Part shown: positions 25,252 to 33,891 of the stretch, piece by piece
Layout: every line of letters starts with the position of its first letter
How positions within the stretch are numbered: the stretch's first letter is position 1
Translations under genes and position numbers: made by a program
Assembly (NCBI GenBank): GCA_019422065.1
Contig: JAHZEA010000014.1
Span: 2,363-65,950, forward strand
DNA from: Lachnospiraceae bacterium
GTDB lineage: Bacteria > Bacillota > Clostridia > Lachnospirales > Anaerotignaceae
Reading direction: 5' to 3'
Length of the DNA: 63,588 bases
The notes under the pieces: generated by a model
Seen by the model: only the letters and a program-made list of their open reading frames with translations
Databases searched by the model: none
Told to the model about the DNA's origin: nothing

Positions 25252-25421
25252 TATGCTTTCTGTAAAGCAATAAAAATAATCTAAACAACAAAAAATGCTT
25301 AATTCTCTGTAATTTGTAAATTCTTCAATAATAAAACTACAATTTGAGGAATATTTCAAAGTGCAAGAGATTTAAGCTTTTTTTATTTTATTAAAGCCTA
25401 CTTTATTACAACAGCATTAAG

Positions 25422-25452
25422 AAAAGCTTTTAATACAATTACAAAAGCTTTT
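25422..25452. repeat. Two AAAAGCTTTT palindromes in the 25252-25547 gap
   Basis: AAAAGCTTTT occurs at 25422-25431 and 25443-25452, 21 bp apart (two helical turns), ahead of two small membrane-protein genes. In such AT-rich DNA this may be chance. Nothing else is visible in this gap. Confidence 0.3.
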
Positions 25453-25547
25453 GAAATGATTAGAAATCAATGTTTGAGGTTAACAGTGATTTATTCTATA
25501 ATAATTTAAGAAGTAAAATTATCAATGAATTATTAAGGAATAAAAGT

Positions 25548-25880
25548 ATGGTGGATAATATGAATATTTTAATTAAAATTCTTCAAAAAGTTAATGTTTT
25601 CTTCTTCATCTTACAGTTATATGTTCCATTTATTATTGTGTGTTTAATTTTTAGTTTAATAATGCCTAATTATGAATACATTTTTTTTCCTGACTTCATT
25701 GATAATATGACTAATATTCCCATTATAGTTTTACTTAAATTTTTATTTATTGTTGAAACGGTTTTTTTACAAAACTTATTTACAGAAAGCCATAGGAAAA
25801 AAATGCGCAGATTTTGTTTTGTAGGAACAGTTATTGATTTTTTATTTGGATACATTATGTATGTTGCAGCTATTTTTTAA
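25548..25880 (+). CDS. Small membrane protein of unknown function (paralog of the next gene)
   Basis: A 110-residue hydrophobic protein from ATG 25548, behind TTAAGGAA at good spacing; an in-frame ATG at 25470 has no ribosome binding site. It has three or four membrane segments. The third-quarter sequence VETVFLQNLFTESHRKKMRR, a basic loop after ETxFxQ, recurs in the next gene. No family is recognised. The base composition is even more AT-rich than the surroundings, in keeping with an accessory region. Confidence 0.55.
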   Translation: MVDNMNILIKILQKVNVFFFILQLYVPFIIVCLIFSLIMPNYEYIFFPDFIDNMTNIPIIVLLKFLFIVETVFLQNLFTESHRKKMRRFCFVGTVIDFLFGYIMYVAAIF

Positions 25881-25933
25881 ATTTTTAAATTTATCAGTAA
25901 AATGTTTCATTACAATTAAGGGGTGAGAAAAAT

Positions 25934-26248
25934 TTGAAAGAGCGTGAAGAAAGATGGAAGTTTATAAATATTTTTTTGTTTTTATTTGAAGCATATATAA
26001 TGATAATTTTTGTTAGATACATATTTTTGCTTTTTGATATAGACTTCATTCCCGGCTCACTTTCAAGAATTTTTATTTTGGGATTTTCTCCTTTGCCGGC
26101 TGTAATACATATTATTTTTATGTATGAAACAATTTTTTATCAAGACTGTTTTTCAGGGTGGTATAAAAATCTACTTCGAGTGATATTCTGTTTGTCAACA
26201 GCAGCTTTTATAGGAATTTGGATTATAGCAATATTTCAATTATCATAA
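25934..26248 (+). CDS. Small membrane protein of unknown function (paralog of the previous gene)
   Basis: A 104-residue protein with about three membrane segments. The start is TTG at 25934 behind AAGGGGTGAG. MYETIFYQDCFSGWYKNLLR aligns with the ETVFLQNLF...RKKMRR part of the previous protein, so the two look like a diverged tandem duplication. It is 53 bases downstream, in the same direction. No catalytic residues are obvious; partner subunits, a toxin-like pair or sensory proteins are all possible. Confidence 0.55.
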   Translation: MKEREERWKFINIFLFLFEAYIMIIFVRYIFLLFDIDFIPGSLSRIFILGFSPLPAVIHIIFMYETIFYQDCFSGWYKNLLRVIFCLSTAAFIGIWIIAIFQLS

Positions 26249-26797
26249 GGCAATAAATAATTATATCAGATATTTAAAACATTAATTAAATCAAATTACT
26301 ATATGTTTTTTAAATTTAATTTATATATTCTACCAATCAAACATAATAATACTGATTATACTTAGTTGGCAGAATATATCCAAAAATACATAATGCTATA
26401 TAAAAGTTATTATGACTAAATTATTTGAATGAATAAAAATTTAGTTTTAAATTAAATCTGTTTAATTATAGTTACAAAATAGATTAAAAATATAAATTTA
26501 GATATAAAGACGTAATTTTAAGAACAAAGGTTTTTGAAATTTTTAATTAAAATCGCTAAAAACGTATATTTTATAATGCAAAATAAAGAAATTTAGATTC
26601 AATTCAGTATTTTATAAAATATCGAAAATAAACAGTTTTTATTAAAGTTAGCCGGAATTATGGGTTCATATTTTAATGTGCATATGCATAAAAATATATG
26701 TTTATGTGACTATTAAAAAATGAAATTTATTTTATTATCATATAAATTAAATATAACAAAACGGTATTAATATATTTTTGGGGGAGATGACAGTAAA
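26249..26797. other. 550-base AT-rich gap with one long inverted repeat
   Basis: No reading frame with a ribosome binding site is visible. An inverted repeat of 14 bp with one mismatch (26323-26336 with 26366-26379; core ATATTCTACCAA / TTGGCAGAATAT) encloses a 29-base loop that itself can pair AATCA with TGATT. This could be an RNA structure or protein site. No T run follows, so it is not a typical terminator. Confidence 0.4.
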
Positions 26798-27883
26798 ATG
26801 GCTAAAACAATTAATTATTCTTATTATTATGACCTCGACCCCGGCAATCTTACCATAGCCAAAGACTCTGTATTTGATTATCTTTCTAAATATAATACAC
26901 TGTATTTAGACTGCGGAAGGGCATGTCTTAAGGCTGTGGCTATGCTTTATAATAACGCAGAAGTTTTATTACCAGATTATACTTGTTCTTCTGTAATACA
27001 AGGGTTTTCTTCTGCTGGCAAACTGGGTTTTTATCATGTTAACGATGATTTTACAATAGATTTCCAATCCCTTGAAGCTTTAATTACACCTAAAGTAAAA
27101 TTGGTTTGTGTGGTACAGTTTGGCGGTAAACTTTTGCCAAAAGAACAAGTTAAAAGGCTGTTAGAACTGAAAAATAAGTATAATTTTAAAATAGTGGAAG
27201 ATGCAACACACTCTTTGCTGTCTGCTCCCATTACTTTTGGTGATTATGGCATATGTGCGCTTTATAAATGGTTTCCAGCACCTTGCGGCGGTGTTTTATA
27301 CAGCAATGAAAGTATTAATAATAAACTGTATGAAAATTTAGACCAAAGACATGACCCTCAAAGAGTTTATGCCATGATAATGCAGTTTTTTCAAAGGAAT
27401 GGTCTAATAGAAAATACAGAATTAATTAGTGAATATTTTGATAAATTTGATGGAGAGCTAACTGAAAAGTATAACAAAACCAACTATTTAACTAAAATGC
27501 CAGACTTTGATAAGTTCGTTCTGTCGTGTTTTAGTGTTTCGGAAATTAAAAATAGAAGAATAAGCAACGTAAAAGCGCTTGTTGAAAATATAAATTTTGA
27601 TACTATTAAGCCTGTCTTTAACAATATAAGCGATAATGAATGTATGTTTATATACCCTATATATACAGATAACAGAGATTCACTTAAGAAGTATTTAGCA
27701 GAAAATAAAATATTTACTGCTGTCTACTGGAACATTAAAAATATTCCTCAGCTTTGCAAAAATACCGTTTCAGTAAAACGAAGTGAAAAAATTCTTGCTC
27801 TGCCAGTAAATCATAATTATGGCATAGACGATATGGTTAGAATGGCAGAATTAATTAATAAATGGCAAAGAATAAAATGCTGA
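26798..27883 (+). CDS. DegT/DnrJ/EryC1/StrS family PLP-dependent enzyme
   Basis: A 361-residue PLP fold-type I protein of the DegT family, members of which are mostly sugar or small-molecule aminotransferases. VLLPDYTCSSVIQGF, IVEDATHSLLS and Lys157 in ALYKWFPAPCGG (the PLP lysine in a DegT-like surrounding) identify it. There are no sugar-nucleotide biosynthesis genes nearby, so the substrate is unknown. It begins after the long AT-rich gap with TGGGGGAGAT before its ATG and is followed after 22 bases by a TIGR04076 protein. Confidence 0.8.
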   Translation: MAKTINYSYYYDLDPGNLTIAKDSVFDYLSKYNTLYLDCGRACLKAVAMLYNNAEVLLPDYTCSSVIQGFSSAGKLGFYHVNDDFTIDFQSLEALITPKVKLVCVVQFGGKLLPKEQVKRLLELKNKYNFKIVEDATHSLLSAPITFGDYGICALYKWFPAPCGGVLYSNESINNKLYENLDQRHDPQRVYAMIMQFFQRNGLIENTELISEYFDKFDGELTEKYNKTNYLTKMPDFDKFVLSCFSVSEIKNRRISNVKALVENINFDTIKPVFNNISDNECMFIYPIYTDNRDSLKKYLAENKIFTAVYWNIKNIPQLCKNTVSVKRSEKILALPVNHNYGIDDMVRMAELINKWQRIKC

Positions 27884-27905
27884 TTTACAAAGGAGGAAGG
27901 CAATT

Positions 27906-28211
27906 ATGGCAAAGGTTAAAATTACTGTTTTAAAAAGGACTCTTATGAAAGACCTTATTGAAAATTATTCAAAAGAGCCTAACTTAGATTATTGCGAAAC
28001 ATTTAAAGAAGGGCAGGTATTTTATACAGAAAAAGTAAGTAAAATGCCGGAAGGCTTTTGCGGTTTTGCATGGTCTGACATACATAAGGATATAGTAGCT
28101 CTTGTTACAGGCGGTAATTTTTCTTGGATTAAAGGCGAGGGCAAACAGATAACCTGTTGTACAGACGGTTTAAGGCCAGTGTACTTTCTTATTGAAAGGG
28201 TTGAGGATTAA
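27906..28211 (+). CDS. TIGR04076 family protein
   Basis: A 101-residue soluble protein. It ends with the pattern CCTDGLRPVYFLIERVE, and the first half has CETFKEGQVF and GFCGFAWSDI, the wording of the TIGR04076 family, which is common in anaerobes and has no known role. The conserved Cys residues suggest metal or cofactor binding. AAAGGAGGAAGG precedes the ATG. Confidence 0.8.
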   Translation: MAKVKITVLKRTLMKDLIENYSKEPNLDYCETFKEGQVFYTEKVSKMPEGFCGFAWSDIHKDIVALVTGGNFSWIKGEGKQITCCTDGLRPVYFLIERVED

Positions 28212-28247
28212 TCATAATCACTAATTGTTTATGGAAGGGTGATGTGT

Positions 28248-29078
28248 ATGCTTAATTCAAGTTCATGTGCTGTTTTGCGAAACGATGTTAAAATTCCATA
28301 TTTGGGATTAGGTGTATATAATATGGAAGGCAAAACGATTTCCGCTATTAATGCAGCTTTGGAGAGCGGATATAGGCACATTGACACAGCAACTCGTTAT
28401 AAAAACGAAAATGAAGTTGGAATAGCTGTTGCAGAATCAGGTATAGGCCGTGAAAATATTTTTATTACAACAAAAGTATGGAATGATGCTCAGAGAGAAC
28501 ATAGGCAAAGAGAGGCTTTTGAGAATTCCCTTAAAATGCTTAATATGGAATATGTTGATTTATATTTAATTCACTGGGCTATTGAAGGATGCTTTTGTGA
28601 AACTTGGAAAGTTTTAGAAAAACTATATGAAGAAAAGCTTGTACGCGCAATAGGTGTTTGTAATTTTGAGATACATCATTTAAAAGAACTTGAAAAAATT
28701 CAGTCCATAGCTCCAATGGTTAACCAAATTGAAATACATCCTAAGAATACCAGAAAAGAGCTTATAGCTTATTGTAAAAAAGAAGGTATAGTTTGTGAGG
28801 CATGGTCGCCACTTGGCTCAGGCACATTGATTAATAATCCTATACTAAATGAAATAGGCAAAAAATATAATAAAACATCGGCTCAGGTAATGCTTAGGTG
28901 GGATTTGCAGCAAGATATAGTGACTATACCACGGTCAACAAACCCTCAGCGCATAGCACAGAATATAGATATATTTGATTTTGAACTGGCTGCTGAGGAT
29001 ATGAAAACAATAGATGATATGAACGAAAATCAATATAACAGCATTACTGGTGCTGACCCAAATAATGTTACTTTTTAA
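28248..29078 (+). CDS. Aldo/keto reductase
   Basis: A 276-residue NADPH-dependent TIM-barrel reductase. The tetrad is visible: Asp in HIDTATRY, Tyr in RYKNE, Lys in ITTKVWN, His in LIHWAI. The C-terminal IPRSTNPQRIAQN binds the cofactor phosphate. ATG 28248 is preferred because GGAAGGG is 8-9 bases upstream; in-frame starts at 28239 and 28242 overlap or touch it. It likely reduces reactive aldehydes. A terminator follows. Confidence 0.92.
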   Translation: MLNSSSCAVLRNDVKIPYLGLGVYNMEGKTISAINAALESGYRHIDTATRYKNENEVGIAVAESGIGRENIFITTKVWNDAQREHRQREAFENSLKMLNMEYVDLYLIHWAIEGCFCETWKVLEKLYEEKLVRAIGVCNFEIHHLKELEKIQSIAPMVNQIEIHPKNTRKELIAYCKKEGIVCEAWSPLGSGTLINNPILNEIGKKYNKTSAQVMLRWDLQQDIVTIPRSTNPQRIAQNIDIFDFELAAEDMKTIDDMNENQYNSITGADPNNVTF

Positions 29079-29108
29079 TAAGTTATTATTAATTTAGGGG
29101 ATTTTAAT

Positions 29109-29147
29109 AAAACAGGTGAAAGCTTAGAAAAGCTTTTACCTGTTTTT
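29109..29147 (+). terminator. Terminator after the aldo/keto reductase gene
   Basis: A ~15-bp hairpin (AAACAGGTGAAAGCTT paired with AAGCTTTTACCTGTTT) with loop AGAA and a T run. Confidence 0.88.
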
Positions 29148-29349
29148 ATGTATTGGTGTAATAAAAAATATTGATTAGAATTTTATTTAAAAGAAAGAGA
29201 TAATCTTTTTAATGACTCTTAGTTTTATTATTCAAAAAATGAATTAAAAATAATTTAATATAGGCATTAGACATATTTAAAATAATATTTTACAATTAAA
29301 ACATAGAAATTAAATAATTAGCAGTTTTATGGTATGGGAGGTTTATAAT

Positions 29350-29823
29350 ATGAGTAAAACTTTAGTAGCTTTTTTCTCGGCAAGCGGAACAACTAAGAAA
29401 GTAGCTGAAAATCTTTCAAAGGCAGTTGGTGCAGACATATATGAAATAAAGCCTGCTGTAGCATATACAAAGGCTGACTTAAACTGGATGGATAAAAAAT
29501 CCCGCAGCTCAATTGAAATGGATAATCCAAAATCCCGTCCGGAATTGGCAGATACTTCAGCTAAAATTGGAGAGTATGACCGTATCTTTCTTGGATTTCC
29601 TATTTGGTGGTATACAGCGCCAACAATAATACGCAGTTTTTTGGAAAGCTATGATTTTTCAGGCAAAACTATTATTTTGTTTGCAACTTCAGGCGGAAGC
29701 GGTCTTGGAAATACTGCAAAAGAGCTTTCTTCCAGCTGCCCGAATGCTATGATTAAAGACGGAAACGTATTTAATGTAAATGTTTCAGAAGAAAAATTAA
29801 AACAGTGGGCAGAAAAATTTTAA
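29350..29823 (+). CDS. Flavodoxin
   Basis: A 157-residue flavodoxin of the Flavodoxin_4 type, carrying electrons by FMN. FFSASGTTKKVAE is the FMN phosphate loop, FPIWWYTAPTIIRSFLE and FATSGGSGLGNT the isoalloxazine loops. ATG 29350 follows GGGAGG at 8-9 bases; an in-frame start at 29329 lacks one. It is followed by a carboxymuconolactone-decarboxylase-family gene after 22 bases, a pairing common in clostridial redox-stress clusters. Confidence 0.9.
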   Translation: MSKTLVAFFSASGTTKKVAENLSKAVGADIYEIKPAVAYTKADLNWMDKKSRSSIEMDNPKSRPELADTSAKIGEYDRIFLGFPIWWYTAPTIIRSFLESYDFSGKTIILFATSGGSGLGNTAKELSSSCPNAMIKDGNVFNVNVSEEKLKQWAEKF

Positions 29824-29845
29824 GAACTACTATAAAAAGAAAGAA

Positions 29846-30616
29846 GTGACTAATTACATTATGAATAGAAAGGATAGAACAGAAAAAAAGGTACAGGAGC
29901 TTTTTCATATCCATGCATCAGGCGATGAAGGAACTGATGGGGAATTTATGCAGATACTTCAGGGATATATTTTTGGGGATGTTTGCTATGTAGGCAGTTT
30001 AGATAACCGTATGCGTGAGTTAATTACTGTTACGGTATTAACTGTACTTAGTACACTTCCGCAGCTTAAGGCTCATGTTCAAGCAAGCCTTAATTCAGGA
30101 TGTACTCCTGTTGAAATTAGAGAAGCAGTTTATCAATGTGCACCTTTTATAGGTTTTCCTAAAACACTTAATGCCATTAGTACCATGAACGAAGTTTTTA
30201 CAGAAAATGAAATTAAATTGCCTTTAGAAAAGCAAAGTACAATTTGTTCAGAAAGCGAGAGGTATGAAAGGGGATTGGCAATACAAGAACCTATATATGG
30301 CACAGAAATTAAAGAACGCTATTCTTATCTTCCAAGTGATTTTTCAAAATTCGTACCTCAACTATTAACAGAACTGTGTTTTGGTGATTTTCTTACACGT
30401 ACAGGGTTAGATATAAAAACTCGTGAGCTGCTTATTGTAGTTTTGCTTGCCTCTATGGGTGGAGCAGATACTCAAGTAAAGAGCCATATTTCTGGTGCCT
30501 TAAAGGCTGGCAACACTAAAGAAGAAATTGTATGTGCTCTTGTCCATGCCAGTGGATACATGGGAATACCAAGGTTGTTTAATGCATTAAACGCTGGAAA
30601 AGACTTATTAATATAA
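29846..30616 (+). CDS. Carboxymuconolactone decarboxylase family protein, two domains
   Basis: A 256-residue protein made of two CMD/AhpD-like domains (about residues 35-115 and 160-250). Typical members are decarboxylases or peroxidase-like thiol proteins with a CxxC, which is not present as a clean motif here; Cys41-type (DVCYVGS) and Cys near YQCAPFIGFP occur. The likely start is GTG 29846, with ATG 29861 as an alternative; neither has a strong ribosome binding site. Together with flavodoxin and the cupin downstream it suggests detoxification of an organic substrate (inference). Confidence 0.82.
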   Translation: MTNYIMNRKDRTEKKVQELFHIHASGDEGTDGEFMQILQGYIFGDVCYVGSLDNRMRELITVTVLTVLSTLPQLKAHVQASLNSGCTPVEIREAVYQCAPFIGFPKTLNAISTMNEVFTENEIKLPLEKQSTICSESERYERGLAIQEPIYGTEIKERYSYLPSDFSKFVPQLLTELCFGDFLTRTGLDIKTRELLIVVLLASMGGADTQVKSHISGALKAGNTKEEIVCALVHASGYMGIPRLFNALNAGKDLLI

Positions 30617-30783
30617 TAAAAGTCAATAAGAATTTTTGTTTATTATTAAAGGATGAAGCTGAAATATGCTTCGTCCATTTGTTTATATTTAAAATTAAGA
30701 CTTCAAATCCTTAAATTAGTCTTAAACAAATAACAGTTGTATGAATTAAATTTTATGAAATCAAAAGTGAAAGGATAAATTTT

Positions 30784-31218
30784 ATGAAGACAGAGGACAA
30801 AGAATTATTTGACAATATTAATATTTTTGGTTTAGGAAATGAAAACACTGCTTATGCCAAATATTTTGTAGGAAATTCATATTTAAACCCTTTAACCGTT
30901 CCGGGAGAAAGCGCTGTGTTTTTAGCAAATGTAACATTTGAACCTAAGTGTCGTAATAATTGGCATATACACCGCGCTAAATCAGGCGGAGGTCAGATAC
31001 TTATATGCACAGCTGGAGAAGGATGGTATCAGGAAGAAGGAAAGAAGGCCGTAAGTTTGGAGCCAGGGATGGTAATTACAATTCCGGCAAATGTAAAACA
31101 TTGGCATGGAGCTAAAAAAGATAGCTGGTTTTCGCACATTGCTTTTGAGGTTCCGGGAGAAGAAACATCTAATGAGTGGCTGGAGCCTGTAACTGACGAT
31201 ATATATTTTAATCTGTAA
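30784..31218 (+). CDS. Cupin domain protein
   Basis: A 144-residue single-domain cupin. WHIHRAKSGGGQILICTAGEGWYQEEG is cupin motif 1 (His, His, Glu-like) and PGMVITIPANVKHWHGA is motif 2 with the last His, so it should bind a metal. It probably belongs to the same functional group as the flavodoxin and the CMD protein, though a 167-base gap with a weak hairpin (about 30652-30675) intervenes. Confidence 0.88.
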   Translation: MKTEDKELFDNINIFGLGNENTAYAKYFVGNSYLNPLTVPGESAVFLANVTFEPKCRNNWHIHRAKSGGGQILICTAGEGWYQEEGKKAVSLEPGMVITIPANVKHWHGAKKDSWFSHIAFEVPGEETSNEWLEPVTDDIYFNL

Positions 31219-31245
31219 ATAATTAAATTTATTTTTATAAAATAT

Positions 31246-31284
31246 AACTATGTAAAGGCGTTTATATGCTTTTACATAGTTTTT
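31246..31284 (+). terminator. Terminator after the cupin gene
   Basis: AACTATGTAAAGGC paired with GCTTTTACATAGTT, followed by T residues. Confidence 0.85.
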
Positions 31285-31401
31285 AATAATATTTATCTGT
31301 GGTTAAATTTATTTAGAATATTAAAATTAGGTGCTGCATTAATTTATAATTTAATACTTACAAAGTGACTTAAATTCTAATAAAAAATTTTGCAATATGA
31401 T

Positions 31402-32331
31402 TTATTGATTTTTTTGTTTTTGTATAACTTGAAATGCCCTTTGCTTATTTATACGCTCTTTGATTAAATCAACAAATTCAATGGGAGATTTTACTTTCAA
31501 AACCGGTCCAAAAGACAAAACTCTTATAAGAAGCTCTGTTTCATCATCTTTATCGTAAAGCAATTTAATCTCATAAGTATTTTCATCTATCTTTAAAGTT
31601 TCTTTTTCAAAATGTGAAAAGTGCAGCAAAACCCTTTCAAGAGCATTTCTCTCATTATAAAGCATCATAACAAGCTCTTTTAAATGCCTTTGGGGCAATT
31701 TAAAGCTGTTTATGTCGTATTCATCAAGTATTTCGTATGAATGTATGCGTACAAGGTTTACAACATTTATATGACATCTGTCAGTTGCAAGCAGGCGGAA
31801 TTTATCATCTTTAGCTGAGTATTCAAGCCTATAAGGAATACATGTTATTGAATGTTTAGCGCCTGTTCTGCTGTTAAAATAAATTTTCAGTTTTCTTTTT
31901 TCTTTTATTGCCTTAAGTATTTCTTTAAAGCATTTTATGTAATTTTCATCTGTATAAGGGTCACCGTCTGTATACTGGTCAAAATAAACAAATGTATCTG
32001 TATTATATAAAGGCATTACGTCCTCAAGACCGGTAAAATCAGGCTCAAAAAGCATAATACGAGGGTCAAGAAGCAATGATTTCAGCCATCTTTTTTGAAG
32101 TGTGGTTAATGGCATTGTTGGGTTATGCTTTATTATAGGTTTGAAGTCATCATCAAACAATAACCAATCGTTATTTTTTAATGATGTTGGTATGGATATT
32201 ACACTTTCGGCGAACGCTTTTTCATGGACTAGCTGTGTAATTTTATTATCTGTTAAAGAGCCGTCTAATGCTTCTTTCAATATGGACGCAACAACATTAA
32301 AGTAACTTCCGTATATTTCACTAAAGAGCAT
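31402..32331 (-). CDS. WYL-domain transcriptional regulator (second of a pair)
   Basis: A 309-residue regulator with a WYL ligand-binding domain (about residues 125-215, IYFNSRTGAKHSITCIPYRLEYSAKDDKFRLLA) and a C-terminal WCX-like extension. No clear helix-turn-helix is visible in its N-terminus, so it may act together with its partner. Its start at 32331 follows GAGGTGAGAAC and overlaps the end of the upstream WYL gene by 11 bases, so the two are translationally coupled. It diverges from the Y-RNA/Ro/RtcB genes. WYL proteins often sense nucleic acid fragments or nucleotides, which fits an RNA-repair operon. Confidence 0.87.
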   Translation of the reverse strand: MLFSEIYGSYFNVVASILKEALDGSLTDNKITQLVHEKAFAESVISIPTSLKNNDWLLFDDDFKPIIKHNPTMPLTTLQKRWLKSLLLDPRIMLFEPDFTGLEDVMPLYNTDTFVYFDQYTDGDPYTDENYIKCFKEILKAIKEKRKLKIYFNSRTGAKHSITCIPYRLEYSAKDDKFRLLATDRCHINVVNLVRIHSYEILDEYDINSFKLPQRHLKELVMMLYNERNALERVLLHFSHFEKETLKIDENTYEIKLLYDKDDETELLIRVLSFGPVLKVKSPIEFVDLIKERINKQRAFQVIQKQKNQ

Positions 32332-33565
32332 TGTTCTCACCTCCATACATATCATTCATTTTATTAATATCGTCATAAAATATGTCTATAACAGTCTTAT
32401 TACTGCATTTTAAATCAGATATTCGGCCTATAAATGTGCGAAGCCATGGTAGCATTTCTGTTGCATCGTATATTTCAGCAGTAAATTTACATGTATGTTC
32501 GTCAATAACTTCAACTTTTCCATGGCGTTTTTCTCGGTTTAAACGCTGAAATATAAATGATTCCCCATCTTCAATATGAATTGTCATTTCAATATAATCT
32601 AAAGAACGGCCTACACCGGAAGATACGCCCCAAAGATGTTTATCGAATTTTTTTTGATTTTCAATATATGAACTATATTTATTTTCTTTGTTTCCTATAG
32701 TTATATTTTTAATAGCGTCTAATCTGAAAAAAAGCATTTGACAGCTGTGGTAATGATACCCCAAAATATATTGCCGGCCGGATTGTGTGCTTATATATAT
32801 TTTAAGAGGGCAGATATTTCGCTTATATTTTCGGCCTGTTCTTATACCCTTTAAATCAAGCTCAACAGAGCGCTGTTCAGATATTGCTGTAAGGAGCTGG
32901 CATAGAATATCACTGTCAAGTGCATGAAGCATGTAATGGTGTTTAAATCTGAAGATATCTGATTGGCTGTCAAGCTTATCAATAAGAAATGAGCCTATTA
33001 CACCAAGGGGGTTATCTTCTGAGTAAAATGATAACGCATCTGCCCAAGATTTAATATTGAACTGTTTATAATCCGTTCTTTTATAAAATACTTCACGGCC
33101 TTTTTTTTCGCAAGAAAGAATGCCAAGGGATTCGTACTCTTTTAATTTTTTGCGTATTGTAGATTCATCAATTGAAAATGGAGAGCTGAGTTTTGACAGG
33201 TATTGGTCGTTTATAGCTTCAACAATTTCTTGTAATGACAAATTACTATTGCCATAAAGAATATCTAAAATATAAAAGTGCAGAGCTATGTCTTTATTAG
33301 TAAAGCTTTTTGCTTTAAAGGCTTTATAAAGCGGATTATGTGGAATTTGTCTGCTGTCAACAGATAGAAATACATTTTTTCCAGCAGCATTTTGTTTAAA
33401 CAGCATAAAATCACCCAGCCAGCTTTCAATTCGGCGCCGCTCGTTATCGTAGCTTCTTGCGCTTTTGGCAGTGTATTCATTTCGGCTTTTAAAGCCGTAT
33501 ACATAAAATTCACGCATGTAATCACGTATTCGTTCAAAATTTTTAATAAGCTCGCTGTATGCCAC
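32321..33565 (-). CDS. WYL-domain transcriptional regulator with N-terminal winged helix
   Basis: A 414-residue protein. The N-terminal third has a DNA-binding pattern (SIDESTIRKKLKEYESLGILSCEKKGREVFYK, winged helix near residues 125-160). The middle holds a WYL domain (ELDLKGIRTGRKYKRNICPLKIYISTQSGRQYILGYHY) and the end a WCX region. The preferred start is GTG 33565 behind TAGAGGTG; an upstream in-frame ATG at 33586 precedes that site. It is the first gene of the minus-strand pair and diverges from the Y-RNA array. It is likely the DNA-binding controller of the RNA-repair module, replacing the sigma-54 regulator RtcR of enterobacteria. Confidence 0.87.
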   Translation of the reverse strand: MAYSELIKNFERIRDYMREFYVYGFKSRNEYTAKSARSYDNERRRIESWLGDFMLFKQNAAGKNVFLSVDSRQIPHNPLYKAFKAKSFTNKDIALHFYILDILYGNSNLSLQEIVEAINDQYLSKLSSPFSIDESTIRKKLKEYESLGILSCEKKGREVFYKRTDYKQFNIKSWADALSFYSEDNPLGVIGSFLIDKLDSQSDIFRFKHHYMLHALDSDILCQLLTAISEQRSVELDLKGIRTGRKYKRNICPLKIYISTQSGRQYILGYHYHSCQMLFFRLDAIKNITIGNKENKYSSYIENQKKFDKHLWGVSSGVGRSLDYIEMTIHIEDGESFIFQRLNREKRHGKVEVIDEHTCKFTAEIYDATEMLPWLRTFIGRISDLKCSNKTVIDIFYDDINKMNDMYGGENNAL

Positions 33566-33601
33566 AAAATTCACCTCTAAAAACATTTATATACAAATTT
33601 T

Positions 33602-33652
33602 ACCATATAACATGGTTTGATAAAAGAAAATGAATTCTTAACATTACTATGT
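33602..33652. promoter_or_regulatory. Two palindromes in front of the WYL genes
   Basis: ACCAT-ATAAC-ATGGT (33602-33616) and AACAT-TACT-ATGTT (33639-33652) lie between the WYL genes and the RNA array. Their spacing of about 36 bp suits binding sites for a dimeric regulator. This is a pattern call only. Confidence 0.45.
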
Positions 33653-33704
33653 TCGCAACTTTTTTTCCGTGATTTTCCATATTTATTTTGGTATCCTTAA
33701 ATCA

Positions 33705-33788
33705 CAAAAGCACAGACAGCAAATAATATTAAAAACTATAGGAGTTTTTCATAAGCATTGAAATATATGCAGTAAAAATGTGCTTTGG
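33705..33788 (+). ncRNA. Candidate Y RNA 1 (Ro-associated)
   Basis: An 8-bp closing stem AAAGCACA (33707-33714) with TGTGCTTT (33779-33786). The 5' strand is followed by GACAGCAA, with the shared ACAGCAA at 33716-33722. Inside are a 7-bp hairpin AAAAACT/AGTTTTT (33731-33749) and a short GCAT/ATGC stem near the 3' side, then an A-rich strand. The same closing-stem plus ACAGCAA layout recurs twice more downstream, before the TROVE gene. No open frame with a start signal covers it. Confidence 0.6.
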
Positions 33789-33789
33789 A

Positions 33790-33883
33790 AAGACGCTAAC
33801 AGCAATATTTAATTAGGAGATTATATTAATTGCCAGATACTTGGCATAAAACTGCTTTAGTTATCTGCAAACAAATGCGTCTT
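33790..33883 (+). ncRNA. Candidate Y RNA 2 (Ro-associated)
   Basis: A 7-bp closing stem AAGACGC (33790-33796) with GCGTCTT (33877-33883), followed by TAACAGCAA (ACAGCAA at 33799-33805). Inside are a TTAATT-type hairpin and TGCCA-GATACT-TGGCA (33831-33846). CAGATA/TATCTG offers an alternative pairing near the 3' side. The 3' strand before the stem is A-rich (CAAACAAAT), as in the other two. Confidence 0.6.
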
Positions 33884-33891
33884 GTTATTTA

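Noticed and set aside
26323..26379. Rho-independent terminator in the 550-base gap
   Set aside because: The 14-bp stem has a 29-base loop and no T run on either side, so a terminator role is unlikely.
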